From the NCBI RefSeq assembly GCF_000425205.1, contig NZ_AULI01000012.1:53816-117815 (forward strand): DNA of 64,000 nucleotides, written 5' to 3'. The notes under the pieces are model-generated. The model was not told the origin of the DNA and did not search any database. It worked only from the letters and a program-made list of their open reading frames with translations. Shown here piece by piece: positions 35,341-45,470 of the stretch. The stretch's first letter is position 1. Every line of letters starts with the position of its first letter. The translations under genes and the position numbers were made by a program. This DNA is from Pontibacillus halophilus JSM 076056 = DSM 19796. Its GTDB lineage: Bacteria > Bacillota > Bacilli > Bacillales > BH030062.

Positions 35341-37428
35341 ATGAAAAGAGTTCTCGTCGTAGGAGCGGGAAAAGGTGGTACTGCCTTGATTCATCTTCTG
35401 TCTGAGACGGAAATGATGAACATTGTTGCAGTCGTTGATAAGAAGAAACATGCACCAGGAATTCAACTTGCAAATCAATTGTCGATTCCAGTCGGACATG
35501 ATTGGGAAGAATGGCTAAATGATGAGATTGATATTGTTATCGAAGCAACAGGTGAAGAAGAAGTGTTCCAACAGTTGCTTCTATCAAGGTCTCGGAGAAC
35601 AGTCGTAATCCCAGGGGCTGTCGCTTATATTACAGCTCAACTATTGGAAGAGAAGGAAATGCTAGTAGACGAACTGCAAGAACAGACCACAATCCGAGAA
35701 AATATATTAAATGCCATCCATGATGGGATGGTTGTGATTAATGAACAGCATGTCATTACATTCATGAATGAAGCAGCAGAGCGGATTGTTGGACAGTCTC
35801 GAGAGGATGCGATAGAGCAGCATGTACATACGGTAATCCCCACATCAAGATTGCCGCACGTCATGCGAACCCAGCGAGAAGAAGTCAACCAACAGCTTGA
35901 CTTGGAGAACAACAAGACGGTCATTACGACCCGAATCCCATTGATTGATGGAGAGGGGAAAGTGGTTGGAGCTTTCGCTGTGTTCAAGGACATTACAGAT
36001 GTTGTAACGTTAGCGGAAGAGTTGACCGACTTAAAGGAAGTCAAGACGATGCTTGAAGCCATCATCCAATCAAGCGATGAAGCAATCTCAGTTGTGGATG
36101 AGAATGGCATTGGACTTATGGTTAACCCAGCCTATACAAAGATTACAGGGCTACAACGTAAAGAAATTATTGGTCGGCCTGCTACAACGGATATTTCTGA
36201 AGGTGAAAGCATGCACATGCAAGTCCTGAAGACGAGGCGTCCCGTTCGAAATGTAAGGATGAAAGTTGGTCCAGCCAAAAAGGACGTTATCGTCAATGTC
36301 GCCCCAATTATTGTGGATGGAATCTTAAAAGGTAGTGTAGGCGTCTTGCACGATGTGACGGAAATTGAGAACTTAACCTCTGAATTGAAGAGGGCAAGGC
36401 AAATTATTCGGAATTTAGAGGCGAAATACACGTTTGATGACATCGTAGGGCAGTCCAATGAAATGATCTTGGCTCTGGAGCAAGCGCGAGTAGGTGCTAA
36501 AACTCCTGCTTCCGTTTTACTGCGTGGGGAGTCAGGGACAGGGAAAGAAATTTTCGCTCATGCTATCCATAATGAGAGTGACCGGAAACACAATAAATTT
36601 CTCCGAGTAAACTGCGCATCGCTAGGTGATGAGGAATTGGAGCGGGAATTATTTGGGTACGAGGAAGATGCGTTCCCATTTGCTAAGCGTGGAGGAAAGC
36701 GAGGACTCTTTGAAGAGGCGAATAACGGCAGTATCTTCTTGGATGAGATTGGTGAGCTTTCGCAATCTATGCAAGTCAAGCTATTGCGTGTTCTTCAAGA
36801 ACATGAATTGTATCGAGTAGGAGGGGCGAAGCCAGTACCGATTGATGTACGTGTCATCGCGTCCACTCATATAAACATGGAGAAAGCAATCATGAACGGC
36901 GCTTTCAGAGAAGATTTCTACTATCGCTTAAACCGTCTGCCGATTTATCTACCGCCGTTAAGGGAACGTAAGGATGACTTTCGCGTCTTAATTCGCAACA
37001 TCTTACTGAAATTAAATCAAGACTATGGTCGGAATGTTCTCCATGTGAGTAAGGAAGCGTTGAACTACTTAAAGGGATATGACTGGCCTGGAAATGTTCG
37101 TGAATTAGAGAATGTCATCGGTCGTGCCATGATGATTATGGAAATGAATAGTGAAGTGATTGAACTTGAGCACATTCCAGAATTATGGCTTCATCCAAAG
37201 GTAACGAAAACATCAGCCATCCATGAGAACCCAGATGCTTGGAATGGAAAGACGCTTCAAGAATCGTTAGACCAACATGAGCGCAGGATATTAATAGAAG
37301 CATTCCGAAACAATGGCTTTAATAAGACAAAGACAGCCAAATCTCTCGGGATCTCCATTCGTAACCTGTATTACAAACTAGATAAATACGAAATAGACAA
37401 AGACAATATGCAAGACTTTTCTAATTAG
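35341..37428 (+). CDS. bkdR: BkdR-type AAA+ transcriptional regulator with degenerate GAFTGA loop
   Basis: The 695-residue regulator has an N-terminal Rossmann-like domain (VLVVGAGKGGTAL, residues 5-17), two PAS domains (about 115-220 and 235-340), an AAA+ domain (about 365-600) and a C-terminal Fis-type HTH (about 655-690). Walker A GESGTGKE (396-403), Walker B SIFLDEIGEL and the arginine-finger region REDFYYRL are intact. The loop that contacts sigma-54 should read GAFTGA but is DAFPFA (443-448). Such loss is known in TyrR, which works with the main sigma factor. The context shows that it controls the following bkd operon. ATG 35341 follows AAGGTGAGG. Confidence 0.9.
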   Translation: MKRVLVVGAGKGGTALIHLLSETEMMNIVAVVDKKKHAPGIQLANQLSIPVGHDWEEWLNDEIDIVIEATGEEEVFQQLLLSRSRRTVVIPGAVAYITAQLLEEKEMLVDELQEQTTIRENILNAIHDGMVVINEQHVITFMNEAAERIVGQSREDAIEQHVHTVIPTSRLPHVMRTQREEVNQQLDLENNKTVITTRIPLIDGEGKVVGAFAVFKDITDVVTLAEELTDLKEVKTMLEAIIQSSDEAISVVDENGIGLMVNPAYTKITGLQRKEIIGRPATTDISEGESMHMQVLKTRRPVRNVRMKVGPAKKDVIVNVAPIIVDGILKGSVGVLHDVTEIENLTSELKRARQIIRNLEAKYTFDDIVGQSNEMILALEQARVGAKTPASVLLRGESGTGKEIFAHAIHNESDRKHNKFLRVNCASLGDEELERELFGYEEDAFPFAKRGGKRGLFEEANNGSIFLDEIGELSQSMQVKLLRVLQEHELYRVGGAKPVPIDVRVIASTHINMEKAIMNGAFREDFYYRLNRLPIYLPPLRERKDDFRVLIRNILLKLNQDYGRNVLHVSKEALNYLKGYDWPGNVRELENVIGRAMMIMEMNSEVIELEHIPELWLHPKVTKTSAIHENPDAWNGKTLQESLDQHERRILIEAFRNNGFNKTKTAKSLGISIRNLYYKLDKYEIDKDNMQDFSN

Positions 37429-37436
37429 GAAACACT

Positions 37437-37450
37437 TGCAAATTATTGCA
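37437..37450. promoter_or_regulatory. Inverted repeat TGCAA-N4-TTGCA upstream of ptb (putative operator)
   Basis: TGCAA (37437-37441), ATTA, TTGCA (37446-37450). A possible -10 (TATAAA, 37453-37458) follows at once without a good -35, which would fit activation by a protein bound at the repeat. The best -24/-12 reading, CTTGCA-N5-TTGCA, lacks the GG required at -24. Confidence 0.5.
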
Positions 37451-37497
37451 TATATAAAATAAAGCGCTTTCAATAGAGCGCAAGGGGGAGTGGGGCG

Positions 37498-38400
37498 TTG
37501 AAATTATCGTCTTTGCTACAGCAAGTGAAGGAAGGTTCTAAGCGAACAGTAGCCGTAGCACAAGCTGCGGACATAGAAGTGCTAAAGTCTGTCAAACTGG
37601 CTCTGCATGAAAGTGTAGCCCATTTCATCCTTGTTGGGGATGAGAAGGGAATCGTTGAAGCTGCCCAAGATGCTGGTCTTTCATTGGAGTCTGATTCCGT
37701 ATCAATCGCTTCATCTTCTTATGAAACGTCTGCCGAAACCGCTGTACAGCTTGTATCTAAAGGGGAAGCAGATGTTGTCATGAAAGGGAATATTGATACG
37801 AAGACGGTGTTGAAAGCAGTTCTGAACAAAGAATATGGATTGAGAACTGGAAATGTACTGTCTCACGTTGCGGTCTTTGAAGTTCCAGGGAGAGACCGAT
37901 TCACGCTATTAACGGACTCTGGTATGAATATTGAACCGACTGTTGAAGAAAAGGCACAAATTATTCGAAATTCTGTAAGAGTAGCGAAGAGTATCGGAAT
38001 AGAAGAGCCAAAGGTTGCAGCTTTAGCTGCGGTGGAAGTCGTCAATCCAACCATGCAAGCAACAGTTGATGCAGCGTCTTTAGCGGTCATGCAGCGTCGG
38101 GGGCAAATTACGGATTGCATCGTCGATGGCCCGCTAGCCTTTGATGTCGCAGTATCAGAAGAGGCTGTGGCACATAAAGGGGTTGTTTCTCCGGTTGCAG
38201 GTCAAGCCGACATCTTGTTAGCCCCTACAATTGAGGTGGCCAATGCACTGTACAAGTCGTTTGTTTATTTTGCCGGGGCTAATGTAGCGGGACTGATAAG
38301 CGGAGCTAAAGCTCCTATCGTCTTAACGTCTCGGGCAGATTCAGCTGAGAGTAAGCTGTATTCCCTTGCCTTAGCGTTATTAACTTCAGAAAGAGATTGA
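37498..38400 (+). CDS. ptb: Phosphate butyryltransferase
   Basis: Ptb exchanges CoA and phosphate on butyryl- and branched short-chain acyl-CoAs. In Bacillus it provides the route from isobutyryl-, isovaleryl- and 2-methylbutyryl-CoA to the acids used for fatty acid primers. The 300-residue protein has the phosphotransacylase segments VMKGNIDTKTVLKAVL and TDSGMNIEPT. TTG 37498 follows AAGGGGGAG by eight bases. It is the first gene of the bkd operon. Confidence 0.93.
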   Translation: MKLSSLLQQVKEGSKRTVAVAQAADIEVLKSVKLALHESVAHFILVGDEKGIVEAAQDAGLSLESDSVSIASSSYETSAETAVQLVSKGEADVVMKGNIDTKTVLKAVLNKEYGLRTGNVLSHVAVFEVPGRDRFTLLTDSGMNIEPTVEEKAQIIRNSVRVAKSIGIEEPKVAALAAVEVVNPTMQATVDAASLAVMQRRGQITDCIVDGPLAFDVAVSEEAVAHKGVVSPVAGQADILLAPTIEVANALYKSFVYFAGANVAGLISGAKAPIVLTSRADSAESKLYSLALALLTSERD

Positions 38401-38412
38401 GGAGGACTTAAC

Positions 38413-39507
38413 ATGGAAATTTTCAAGTACTTAAATGAGTATGATTACGAGCAACTACTATTCTGTCACGATGAGCAGTCTGGTCTGAAGGCCATAATCG
38501 CAATTCATGATACTACACTCGGGCCTGCATTAGGTGGTACAAGAATGTGGACCTATGCAACAGAAGAAGAAGCAATTGTGGATGCCCTTCGCCTTGCTCG
38601 CGGAATGACTTATAAAAACGCGGCAGCTGGTCTAAACCTTGGTGGAGGAAAGACGGTAATTATTGGAGACCCTAAGAAAGAAAAGAATGAAGAAATGTTC
38701 CGAGCATTTGGACGCTTTATCCAAGGTTTAAATGGCCGATACATTACGGCAGAAGACGTAGGAACGACCGTTCAAGATATGGATACGATTCATGAGGAAA
38801 CGAATTACGTTACAGGAATTTCGCCTGCTTTCGGTTCTTCTGGGAATCCATCTCCAGTAACAGCATTTGGTGTTTACCGCGGAATGAAAGCAGCTGCAAA
38901 AGCAGCATTCGGAACAGATTCCTTAGAAGGACGTACCATTGCTGTTCAAGGTGTTGGAAGTGTGGCGTACAACCTTTGCAAATACCTTCATGAAGAAGGA
39001 GCCAATCTGGTTGTAACAGACATAAATAAAGAAGCAGTGCAACGTGCTGTGGACGAATTTGGCGCAACAGCTGTTGAAACGGATGAGATTTATGGTGTGG
39101 ATTGTGACATTTATGCACCATGTGCGTTAGGCGCGACGATTAACGACGACACAATCTCTCAATTGAAAGCAAAGGTAATTGCAGGTGCAGCGAACAACCA
39201 ACTGAAGGACACGACACACGGTGATGCAATTCACGAAATGGGGATCTACTATGCGCCAGATTACGTCATCAATGCAGGTGGTGTGATGAACGTAGCAGAT
39301 GAACTTTATGGATATAATCAAGAGCGTGCACTGAAACGGGTAGAGGGAATTTACGACAATGTAGCACGTGTATTTGAAATCGCAGAACGTGATGGCATTC
39401 CTTCTTACCAAGCAGCGGACCGTATGGCGGAAGAACGTATTGAACGCATGCGTAAATCGCGCAGCACATTTCTACAAAATGAAAAGAGCATCTTGAACCG
39501 ACGTTAA
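38413..39507 (+). CDS. bcd: Leucine (branched-chain amino acid) dehydrogenase
   Basis: The enzyme oxidatively deaminates leucine, valine and isoleucine to the 2-oxo acids with NAD. The 364-residue protein has the substrate-binding [10 protein letters not shown], the catalytic Lys region [11 protein letters not shown] and the Rossmann motif [11 protein letters not shown]. Ribosome binding site GAGGAGG. It feeds the dehydrogenase complex encoded downstream. Confidence 0.96.
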   Translation: MEIFKYLNEYDYEQLLFCHDEQSGLKAIIAIHDTTLGPALGGTRMWTYATEEEAIVDALRLARGMTYKNAAAGLNLGGGKTVIIGDPKKEKNEEMFRAFGRFIQGLNGRYITAEDVGTTVQDMDTIHEETNYVTGISPAFGSSGNPSPVTAFGVYRGMKAAAKAAFGTDSLEGRTIAVQGVGSVAYNLCKYLHEEGANLVVTDINKEAVQRAVDEFGATAVETDEIYGVDCDIYAPCALGATINDDTISQLKAKVIAGAANNQLKDTTHGDAIHEMGIYYAPDYVINAGGVMNVADELYGYNQERALKRVEGIYDNVARVFEIAERDGIPSYQAADRMAEERIERMRKSRSTFLQNEKSILNRR

Positions 39508-39548
39508 GAATAGGGGATGAGAGAAGCTGAACAAGGGGGGTTAAAGTC

Positions 39549-40637
39549 TTGCACCAATCATTTCGAATCCTAGTCATAAATCCAGGCTCTACCTCTACTA
39601 AAATTGGGGTGTTTACAGATGAGCGATGTATGTTTGAGAAAACAATTCGCCATTCTAGTGAAGAAACCTCTTCTTTCAAACGAATTATTGACCAATACGA
39701 ATTTAGAAGAAGAATCATTTTAGAAGAGTTGGATCATGAAGGGATTAACTTATCAAAGATAGATGCTGTATGTGGGCGGGGCGGCTTGCTCCGTCCTATT
39801 CAGGGCGGTACGTACGAAGTAAATGAACCAATGCTAGAAGACTTGAAGAATGGCTATAATGGAGAGCATGCATCCAATCTCGGTGGGATCATTGCTCATG
39901 AAATCGCTAAAGGATTAAATATCCGAGCGTTTATCGTTGATCCCGTTGTGGTAGATGAGCTATCGGCAGTCGCAAGATATTCTGGTGTGCCTGAAATTCC
40001 ACGTAAGAGTATATTCCATGCATTGAACCAGAAGTCTGTTGCGAGAAAGGTAGCTACAGAACTCCAAAAACCATATGAAGAAACGCGGTTGATTGTGACT
40101 CATATGGGCGGTGGAATTACTGTCGGTGCTCATAAAGAAGGAAGAGTCATTGATGTGAACAACGGTCTACATGGTGATGGACCATTTTCTCCTGAACGTG
40201 CAGGAACAGTACCCGCAGGAGATCTTGTCGCGATGTGCTTCTCTGGAGAGTATTACCGGGAAGATGTGATGAAGAAGCTTGTTGGACAAGGTGGACTCAT
40301 GGGCTATCTAGGGACGAATGACGCCCGAGATGTTGAAGCGATGATTCAAAAGGGTCAAGAGGAAGCGGAAGAAATCTATGAAGCGATGGCATACCAGATC
40401 GCGAAGGAAATCGGCTCCATGAGTGTCGTATTAGAAGGGCATGTAGATGCCATTGCGCTTACTGGTGGTCTTGCTTATAGCAAAGAACTTGTTCGTATGA
40501 TTTCAGACCGAGTAAAATGGATTTCTGACGTTCTTGTCTACCCCGGTGAGAATGAATTGCAGGCTCTGTCAGAAGGAGCTCTACGTGTGTTAAACAATGA
40601 AGAAGAAGCAAAGACTTATCCTCTCTCAATCGGTTAG
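39549..40637 (+). CDS. buk: Butyrate kinase
   Basis: Butyrate kinase makes ATP from butyryl or branched acyl phosphate, completing the Ptb-Buk path. The 362-residue ASKHA-fold protein has the N-terminal [21 protein letters not shown], and the ATP-site motif [15 protein letters not shown] 39549 follows AAGGGGGG at a spacing of about eight. Family length is normal. Confidence 0.95.
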   Translation: MHQSFRILVINPGSTSTKIGVFTDERCMFEKTIRHSSEETSSFKRIIDQYEFRRRIILEELDHEGINLSKIDAVCGRGGLLRPIQGGTYEVNEPMLEDLKNGYNGEHASNLGGIIAHEIAKGLNIRAFIVDPVVVDELSAVARYSGVPEIPRKSIFHALNQKSVARKVATELQKPYEETRLIVTHMGGGITVGAHKEGRVIDVNNGLHGDGPFSPERAGTVPAGDLVAMCFSGEYYREDVMKKLVGQGGLMGYLGTNDARDVEAMIQKGQEEAEEIYEAMAYQIAKEIGSMSVVLEGHVDAIALTGGLAYSKELVRMISDRVKWISDVLVYPGENELQALSEGALRVLNNEEEAKTYPLSIG

Positions 40638-40653
40638 AAAGGAGTGACATCAC

Positions 40654-42072
40654 ATGGCAGAAGAATATGATTTAGTCGTATTAGGTGGCGGTACAGGTGG
40701 TTATGTGGCAGCTGTTCGTGCCTCTCAGTTGGGTTTAACCGTCGCCATCGTTGAAAAGGATAAACTAGGTGGAACTTGCTTGCATAGAGGGTGTATTCCT
40801 TCGAAGGCATTACTTCGTAGTGCGGAAGTATTTAAGGTTACACAAGAAGCTGAACAATACGGTGTGGAAACCGCTTCGCCTACATTGAACTTCTTTAAAG
40901 TGCAGGAACGAAAGCAATCCATAGTTGATTCTTTACATAAAGGTGTTCAAGGCTTAATGAAGAAGGGCAAGATTGATGTATACGAAGGGTATGGGCGCAT
41001 ATTAGGTCCAAGCATATTCTCCCCGACAGCAGGCACCATTTCGGTGGAATATGCTAATGGCGATGAGAACACGATGCTCATCCCTAAAAATGTCTTGATT
41101 GCAACAGGCTCAAAACCTCGTACGCTTGGTATGGAAGTTGACGGGCAACTGGTCATGACATCTGACGAAGCGCTTCAAATGGAAGAGCTACCAGAATCCA
41201 TCATGATTGTTGGAGGAGGAGTGATTGGCATTGAATGGGCATCGATGTTGTCAGACTTTGGGGTAGAGGTGACCGTACTAGAGTATTCGAAGCGTATCTT
41301 GCCAACAGAAGACCATGAAGTCGCGAAAGAAATGACTCGTCTTATGAAGAATAAAGGGGTTAACATCGTAACCGATGCGAAAGTAGACCCTCAATCTCTC
41401 GTTAAAGAGAACGGGGTAAAGGTTACAGCAGAGCAGAACGGAGACAATGTAACTTATACCGCAGACCGCATGCTTATTTCGGTCGGACGTAGTCCTAATG
41501 TAACCAATATTGGTCTTGAGAATACAGACATCGTTGTCGAGAAGGACGCGATTGCTACGAACAAATTCTATCAGACGAAAGAGTCTCATATTTACGCAAT
41601 TGGGGATGTCATTGGTGGTATGCAACTTGCCCATGTCGCTTCTCATGAAGGAATTACGGCGGTTGAGCATATGGCGGACCAACAGCCTCATCCATTAGAT
41701 ATGAATAACGTTCCAAGCTGTATTTATTCAAGCCCAGAGGTTGCGAGTGTTGGGTTAACGGAAGAAGAAGCTAAAGAACAAGGGTACACCATTAAAGTGG
41801 GTAAATTCCCATTCAAGGCAATTGGCAAGGCGCTTGTCTTTGGTGAATCAGACGGGTTCGTGAAGATTGTGGCTGATGAGGATACAGATGACTTATTAGG
41901 CGTCCACATGATAGGCCCCCACGTAACGGATATGATCTCAGAAGCTGGATTAGCTAAAGTATTAGATGCAACACCATGGGAAATCGGCCAAACCATTCAT
42001 CCTCATCCAACATTGTCTGAGGCAATGGGAGAAGCAGCATTAGCGGTCGAAGGCAATCAAATACACGGATAA
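40654..42072 (+). CDS. lpdV: Dihydrolipoamide dehydrogenase (E3) of the branched-chain complex
   Basis: E3 reoxidises dihydrolipoamide with FAD and NAD. The 472-residue protein has the FAD motif VLGGGTGGYVAA, the redox disulfide GGTCLHRGCIPSK, a second nucleotide motif VGGGVIGIEWASM, and the C-terminal HPHPTLSE with the catalytic His. It is dedicated to this operon rather than to pyruvate dehydrogenase, judged by location. Confidence 0.96.
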   Translation: MAEEYDLVVLGGGTGGYVAAVRASQLGLTVAIVEKDKLGGTCLHRGCIPSKALLRSAEVFKVTQEAEQYGVETASPTLNFFKVQERKQSIVDSLHKGVQGLMKKGKIDVYEGYGRILGPSIFSPTAGTISVEYANGDENTMLIPKNVLIATGSKPRTLGMEVDGQLVMTSDEALQMEELPESIMIVGGGVIGIEWASMLSDFGVEVTVLEYSKRILPTEDHEVAKEMTRLMKNKGVNIVTDAKVDPQSLVKENGVKVTAEQNGDNVTYTADRMLISVGRSPNVTNIGLENTDIVVEKDAIATNKFYQTKESHIYAIGDVIGGMQLAHVASHEGITAVEHMADQQPHPLDMNNVPSCIYSSPEVASVGLTEEEAKEQGYTIKVGKFPFKAIGKALVFGESDGFVKIVADEDTDDLLGVHMIGPHVTDMISEAGLAKVLDATPWEIGQTIHPHPTLSEAMGEAALAVEGNQIHG

Positions 42073-42089
42073 ATAAAGGAGGGAGTTTC

Positions 42090-43088
42090 GTGACACAAAA
42101 TCGTCATGAACAACTAGGCCTTTCAGATGAAAACGTATTGGAGATGTATCGTGTCATGTTATTGGCACGTCGGATTGATGAACGTATGTGGTTATTAAAT
42201 CGTTCAGGTAAGATTCCATTTGTAATCTCTTGTCAGGGGCAGGAAGCAGCTCAAGTAGGTGCAGCCTTTGCGTTAGACAAAGAGAAAGACTATGTATTTC
42301 CATACTACCGAGATATGGGCGTCGTTCTAGCTTTCGGAATGACGACGAAAGATTTAATGTTGTCTGGTTTCGCAAAAGCCGAAGACCCGAACTCTGGTGG
42401 TCGTCAGATGCCAGGTCATTTCGGTCAGAAGAAGAATAATATTGTAACAGGTTCTTCCCCAGTTACGACGCAAGTGCCTCATGCAGTCGGAATGGCACTT
42501 GCTTCTAAGATGGAAGACAAAGGGTTCGTTACCTTTACTACATTAGGTGAAGGGTCATCGAACCAAGGGGATTTCCATGAAGGGTTAAACTTCGCGGGTG
42601 TCCACAAGCTTCCAGTCATTACAATGGTTGAGAATAACAAGTACGCGATTTCTGTTCCAGTAGAGAAGCAAATTGCGTGTGAACGAGTGTCAGATCGTGC
42701 AATCGGATATGGCATGCCTGGATACACGGTAGATGGCAATGATCCACTTGCAGTTTATGAAGCGGTGAAAGAAGCTGCAGACCGTGCACGTAATGGAGAA
42801 GGGCCGAGTCTGATTGAGTCCGTTTCCTATCGTTTAACGCCTCACTCTAGTGATGATGACGACCGAACGTATCGTGAGATGGATGAGGTAGAAGAAGCGA
42901 AGAAGAAAGATGCCCTCGTTACGTTTAAAGCGTATTTACAAGAAGCTGGTGTCCTGACTGATGAGAAGGAACAAGCGCTTGAAGATGAAATCAAGCAACT
43001 CGTCAACGAAGGTACAGATTACGCAGAAAACGCTCCATATGCGGACCCTGAAAGTGCATTGAAGTTCGTATATGCGGAGAACGAGTAG
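42090..43088 (+). CDS. bkdAA: 2-oxoisovalerate dehydrogenase E1 alpha
   Basis: E1 decarboxylates branched 2-oxo acids with thiamine diphosphate. The alpha subunit (332 residues) has the thiamine/Mg motif starting GEGSSNQGDFHE and ending ENN near residue 190, and the regulatory-loop segment YRLTPHSSDDDD. Ribosome binding site AAAGGAGGG; the start is GTG 42090. It forms a heterotetramer with BkdAB. Confidence 0.96.
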   Translation: MTQNRHEQLGLSDENVLEMYRVMLLARRIDERMWLLNRSGKIPFVISCQGQEAAQVGAAFALDKEKDYVFPYYRDMGVVLAFGMTTKDLMLSGFAKAEDPNSGGRQMPGHFGQKKNNIVTGSSPVTTQVPHAVGMALASKMEDKGFVTFTTLGEGSSNQGDFHEGLNFAGVHKLPVITMVENNKYAISVPVEKQIACERVSDRAIGYGMPGYTVDGNDPLAVYEAVKEAADRARNGEGPSLIESVSYRLTPHSSDDDDRTYREMDEVEEAKKKDALVTFKAYLQEAGVLTDEKEQALEDEIKQLVNEGTDYAENAPYADPESALKFVYAENE

Positions 43089-43102
43089 GGAGGAGAGTCT
43101 TT

Positions 43103-44086
43103 ATGCCAGTTAAATCTTATATACAAGCGATCACAGAGGCCATGCACGAAGAGATGGAACGTGATCCGAAAGTCTTTGTACTTGGTGAAGATGTAGGAAA
43201 GCGTGGAGGAGTCTTTCGGGCGACTGAAGGACTATATGAGAAGTTCGGAGAGCAACGTGTAATTGATACACCACTTGCGGAATCCGCGATCGCAGGTGTC
43301 GGGATCGGTGCGGCGATGTATGGGATGCGACCTGTTGCAGAGATGCAATTTGCTGATTTCATTATGCCTGCAGTCAACCAAATTATTTCAGAAGCAGCAA
43401 AGGTACGTTATCGTTCGAACAATGATTGGAATGTACCTATGACCATTCGCGCTCCATACGGTGGAGGTGTCCATGGTGCGCTTTACCACTCCCAGTCTGT
43501 TGAAGCTGTATTTGCGAATCAGCCTGGATTAAAGATTGTGATGCCATCAACACCTTATGATGCGAAGGGATTATTGAAGGCAGCAATCCGTGACGATGAC
43601 CCTGTACTCTTCTTTGAACATAAGCGCGCCTATCGCCTTATTAAAGGCGAAGTGCCGGAAGAGGATTATACACTTCCAATCGGTAAAGCAGATGTGAAAC
43701 GTGAAGGTTCTGACATAACGGTCATCACATACGGTCTCTGTGTTCATTTCGCTTTACAAGCAGCAGAGAAACTCGCAGAAGAAGGCATTGAGGCCCATGT
43801 TCTTGACCTTCGTACGGTTTATCCACTTGACCAAGAGGCGATTATTGAGGCAGCGAAGAAGACAGGGAAGGTCTTACTTGTTACAGAAGATAACAAAGAA
43901 GGTAGCATTATTGGAGAAGTGGCGGCAATCATTTCAGAGAATTGCCTATTTGATCTAGATGCCCCTGTTAAACGACTTGCTGGACCTGATGTCCCTTCCA
44001 TGCCTTATGCACCGACTATGGAGAAGTACTTCATGATGAACCCGGATAAAGTAGAGAAGGCCATGCGCGACTTAGCTGAATTTTAA
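43103..44086 (+). CDS. bkdAB: 2-oxoisovalerate dehydrogenase E1 beta
   Basis: The beta subunit (327 residues) completes the thiamine site of E1. Family segments are FVLGEDVGKRGGVFRAT, DTPLAESAIAGVGIGAA and RAPYGGGVHGALYHSQS. It begins 14 nt after bkdAA with GGGAGGAG upstream. Confidence 0.96.
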   Translation: MPVKSYIQAITEAMHEEMERDPKVFVLGEDVGKRGGVFRATEGLYEKFGEQRVIDTPLAESAIAGVGIGAAMYGMRPVAEMQFADFIMPAVNQIISEAAKVRYRSNNDWNVPMTIRAPYGGGVHGALYHSQSVEAVFANQPGLKIVMPSTPYDAKGLLKAAIRDDDPVLFFEHKRAYRLIKGEVPEEDYTLPIGKADVKREGSDITVITYGLCVHFALQAAEKLAEEGIEAHVLDLRTVYPLDQEAIIEAAKKTGKVLLVTEDNKEGSIIGEVAAIISENCLFDLDAPVKRLAGPDVPSMPYAPTMEKYFMMNPDKVEKAMRDLAEF

Positions 44087-44109
44087 TCTAGATTGAGGAG
44101 GGTTCAACC

Positions 44110-45396
44110 GTGGCAAAAGAAAAAATTAATATGCCCCAGCTTGGGGAGAGTGTAACAGAGGGTTCCATTTCAAACTGGCTCGTCTCGGTAGGCGATAAAG
44201 TTGAGAAATACGACCCGATTGCAGAAGTGATGACAGACAAAGTCAATGCGGAGGTGCCGTCTTCTTATACTGGAACGATTGTAGACCTTGTAGCACAAGA
44301 AGGCGAGACGGTAGAAGTAGGCGAACTCATGTGTTATATCGAAACAGAGGAAGCAGGGGAAAAGGAAGAAGAGACTTCTTCTCGGAAGCCTGCGGCGCCA
44401 ACTGAATCTAGTGCACCAGCAGAAATCTCTGACGAAAAACCAATGAAAAAGCGTTACTCACCGGCAGTCCTTCGACTAGCTCAAGACAATGATATTGATT
44501 TAGAAGCCGTAGAGGGAACGGGACGTGGTGGCCGGATTACACGTAAAGATGTAGAGAAGGTCATTGCTTCTGGACAAGTTCCATCGTCATCGAATGAGGC
44601 GAAGGAAGAGCCGAAAGCTAAAGAGCCAAAACGAGAAGCTGCACCATCGACTAAGGTTGAGCAACAACCAGCACAATCTGAAGTTTCGACTCAGCCAGGT
44701 GATGTAGAAATCCCTGTGACGGGGGTACGTAAAGCGATTGCCAATAATATGGTGAAGTCAACGACCGAAATCCCACATGCTTGGATGATGGTTGAAGTGG
44801 ATGTTACCAATCTAGTTGAGCTTCGTAATTCATTGAAAGATGAATTCAAGCAGAAAGAAGGCTTCTCTCTTACGTACTTCGCCTTCTTCGTTAAAGCAGT
44901 TGCTCAAGCATTGAAAGAGTATCCAGAGTTGAACAGCACATGGGCTGGTGACAAGATTATCCAACGTAAAGCCATTAACTTAAACATCGCCGTGGCGAAA
45001 GAAAATGAGCTCTTCACGCCAGTTATTAGAGATGCGGATGATAAGTCAATTAAGGGCATTGCGAAGGATATTACGGACCTTGCCATGAAAGCAAGGAATG
45101 GCAAGCTAACTGGGGCGGATATGCAAGGTGGCACCTTCACTGTAAACAATACAGGATCGTTCGGTTCTGTACAGTCGATGGGGGTCATCAATCACCCGCA
45201 AGCAGCAATCCTTCAAGTCGAATCTATCGTGAAGAAGCCTGTCTATATGAACGGAATGTTTGCAGCACGTGATATGGTGAATTTATGCCTATCGCTTGAC
45301 CATCGTGTGCTTGATGGTCTAATCGCTGGTAATTTCCTTGCGAGAGTGAAAGAACTCTTAGAGAACATGACAAAGGACTCAACGTCAGTCTATTAA
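44110..45396 (+). CDS. bkdB: Branched-chain 2-oxo acid dehydrogenase E2 (lipoamide acyltransferase)
   Basis: E2 transfers the branched acyl group from E1 to CoA. The 428-residue protein has one lipoyl domain with the lipoylated Lys in MTDKVNAE, a Glu/Lys/Pro-rich linker, a peripheral-subunit-binding domain (SPAVLRLAQDNDIDLEAV), a second linker, and the catalytic domain ending with DHRVLDG. The start is GTG 44110 after GAGGAGGG. It closes the bkd operon. Confidence 0.96.
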   Translation: MAKEKINMPQLGESVTEGSISNWLVSVGDKVEKYDPIAEVMTDKVNAEVPSSYTGTIVDLVAQEGETVEVGELMCYIETEEAGEKEEETSSRKPAAPTESSAPAEISDEKPMKKRYSPAVLRLAQDNDIDLEAVEGTGRGGRITRKDVEKVIASGQVPSSSNEAKEEPKAKEPKREAAPSTKVEQQPAQSEVSTQPGDVEIPVTGVRKAIANNMVKSTTEIPHAWMMVEVDVTNLVELRNSLKDEFKQKEGFSLTYFAFFVKAVAQALKEYPELNSTWAGDKIIQRKAINLNIAVAKENELFTPVIRDADDKSIKGIAKDITDLAMKARNGKLTGADMQGGTFTVNNTGSFGSVQSMGVINHPQAAILQVESIVKKPVYMNGMFAARDMVNLCLSLDHRVLDGLIAGNFLARVKELLENMTKDSTSVY

Positions 45397-45410
45397 TAAA
45401 CAGAAAGTAG

Positions 45411-45439
45411 AAAGCTCGAGAATTTTTTTCGGGCTTTTT
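45411..45439 (+). terminator. Rho-independent terminator of the bkd operon
   Basis: AAAGCTCG pairs with CGGGCTTT (one G-T pair) around a T-rich loop and is followed by T. Confidence 0.75.
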
Positions 45440-45470
45440 GCTATGCTTAAAGTAAAAAGGAGAGTAGAAC

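Noticed and set aside
37430..37456. Sigma-54 -24/-12 promoter in front of ptb
   Set aside because: The best match, CTTGCA-N5-TTGCA, lacks the essential GG at -24. The palindromic reading TGCAA-N4-TTGCA explains the same bases better.
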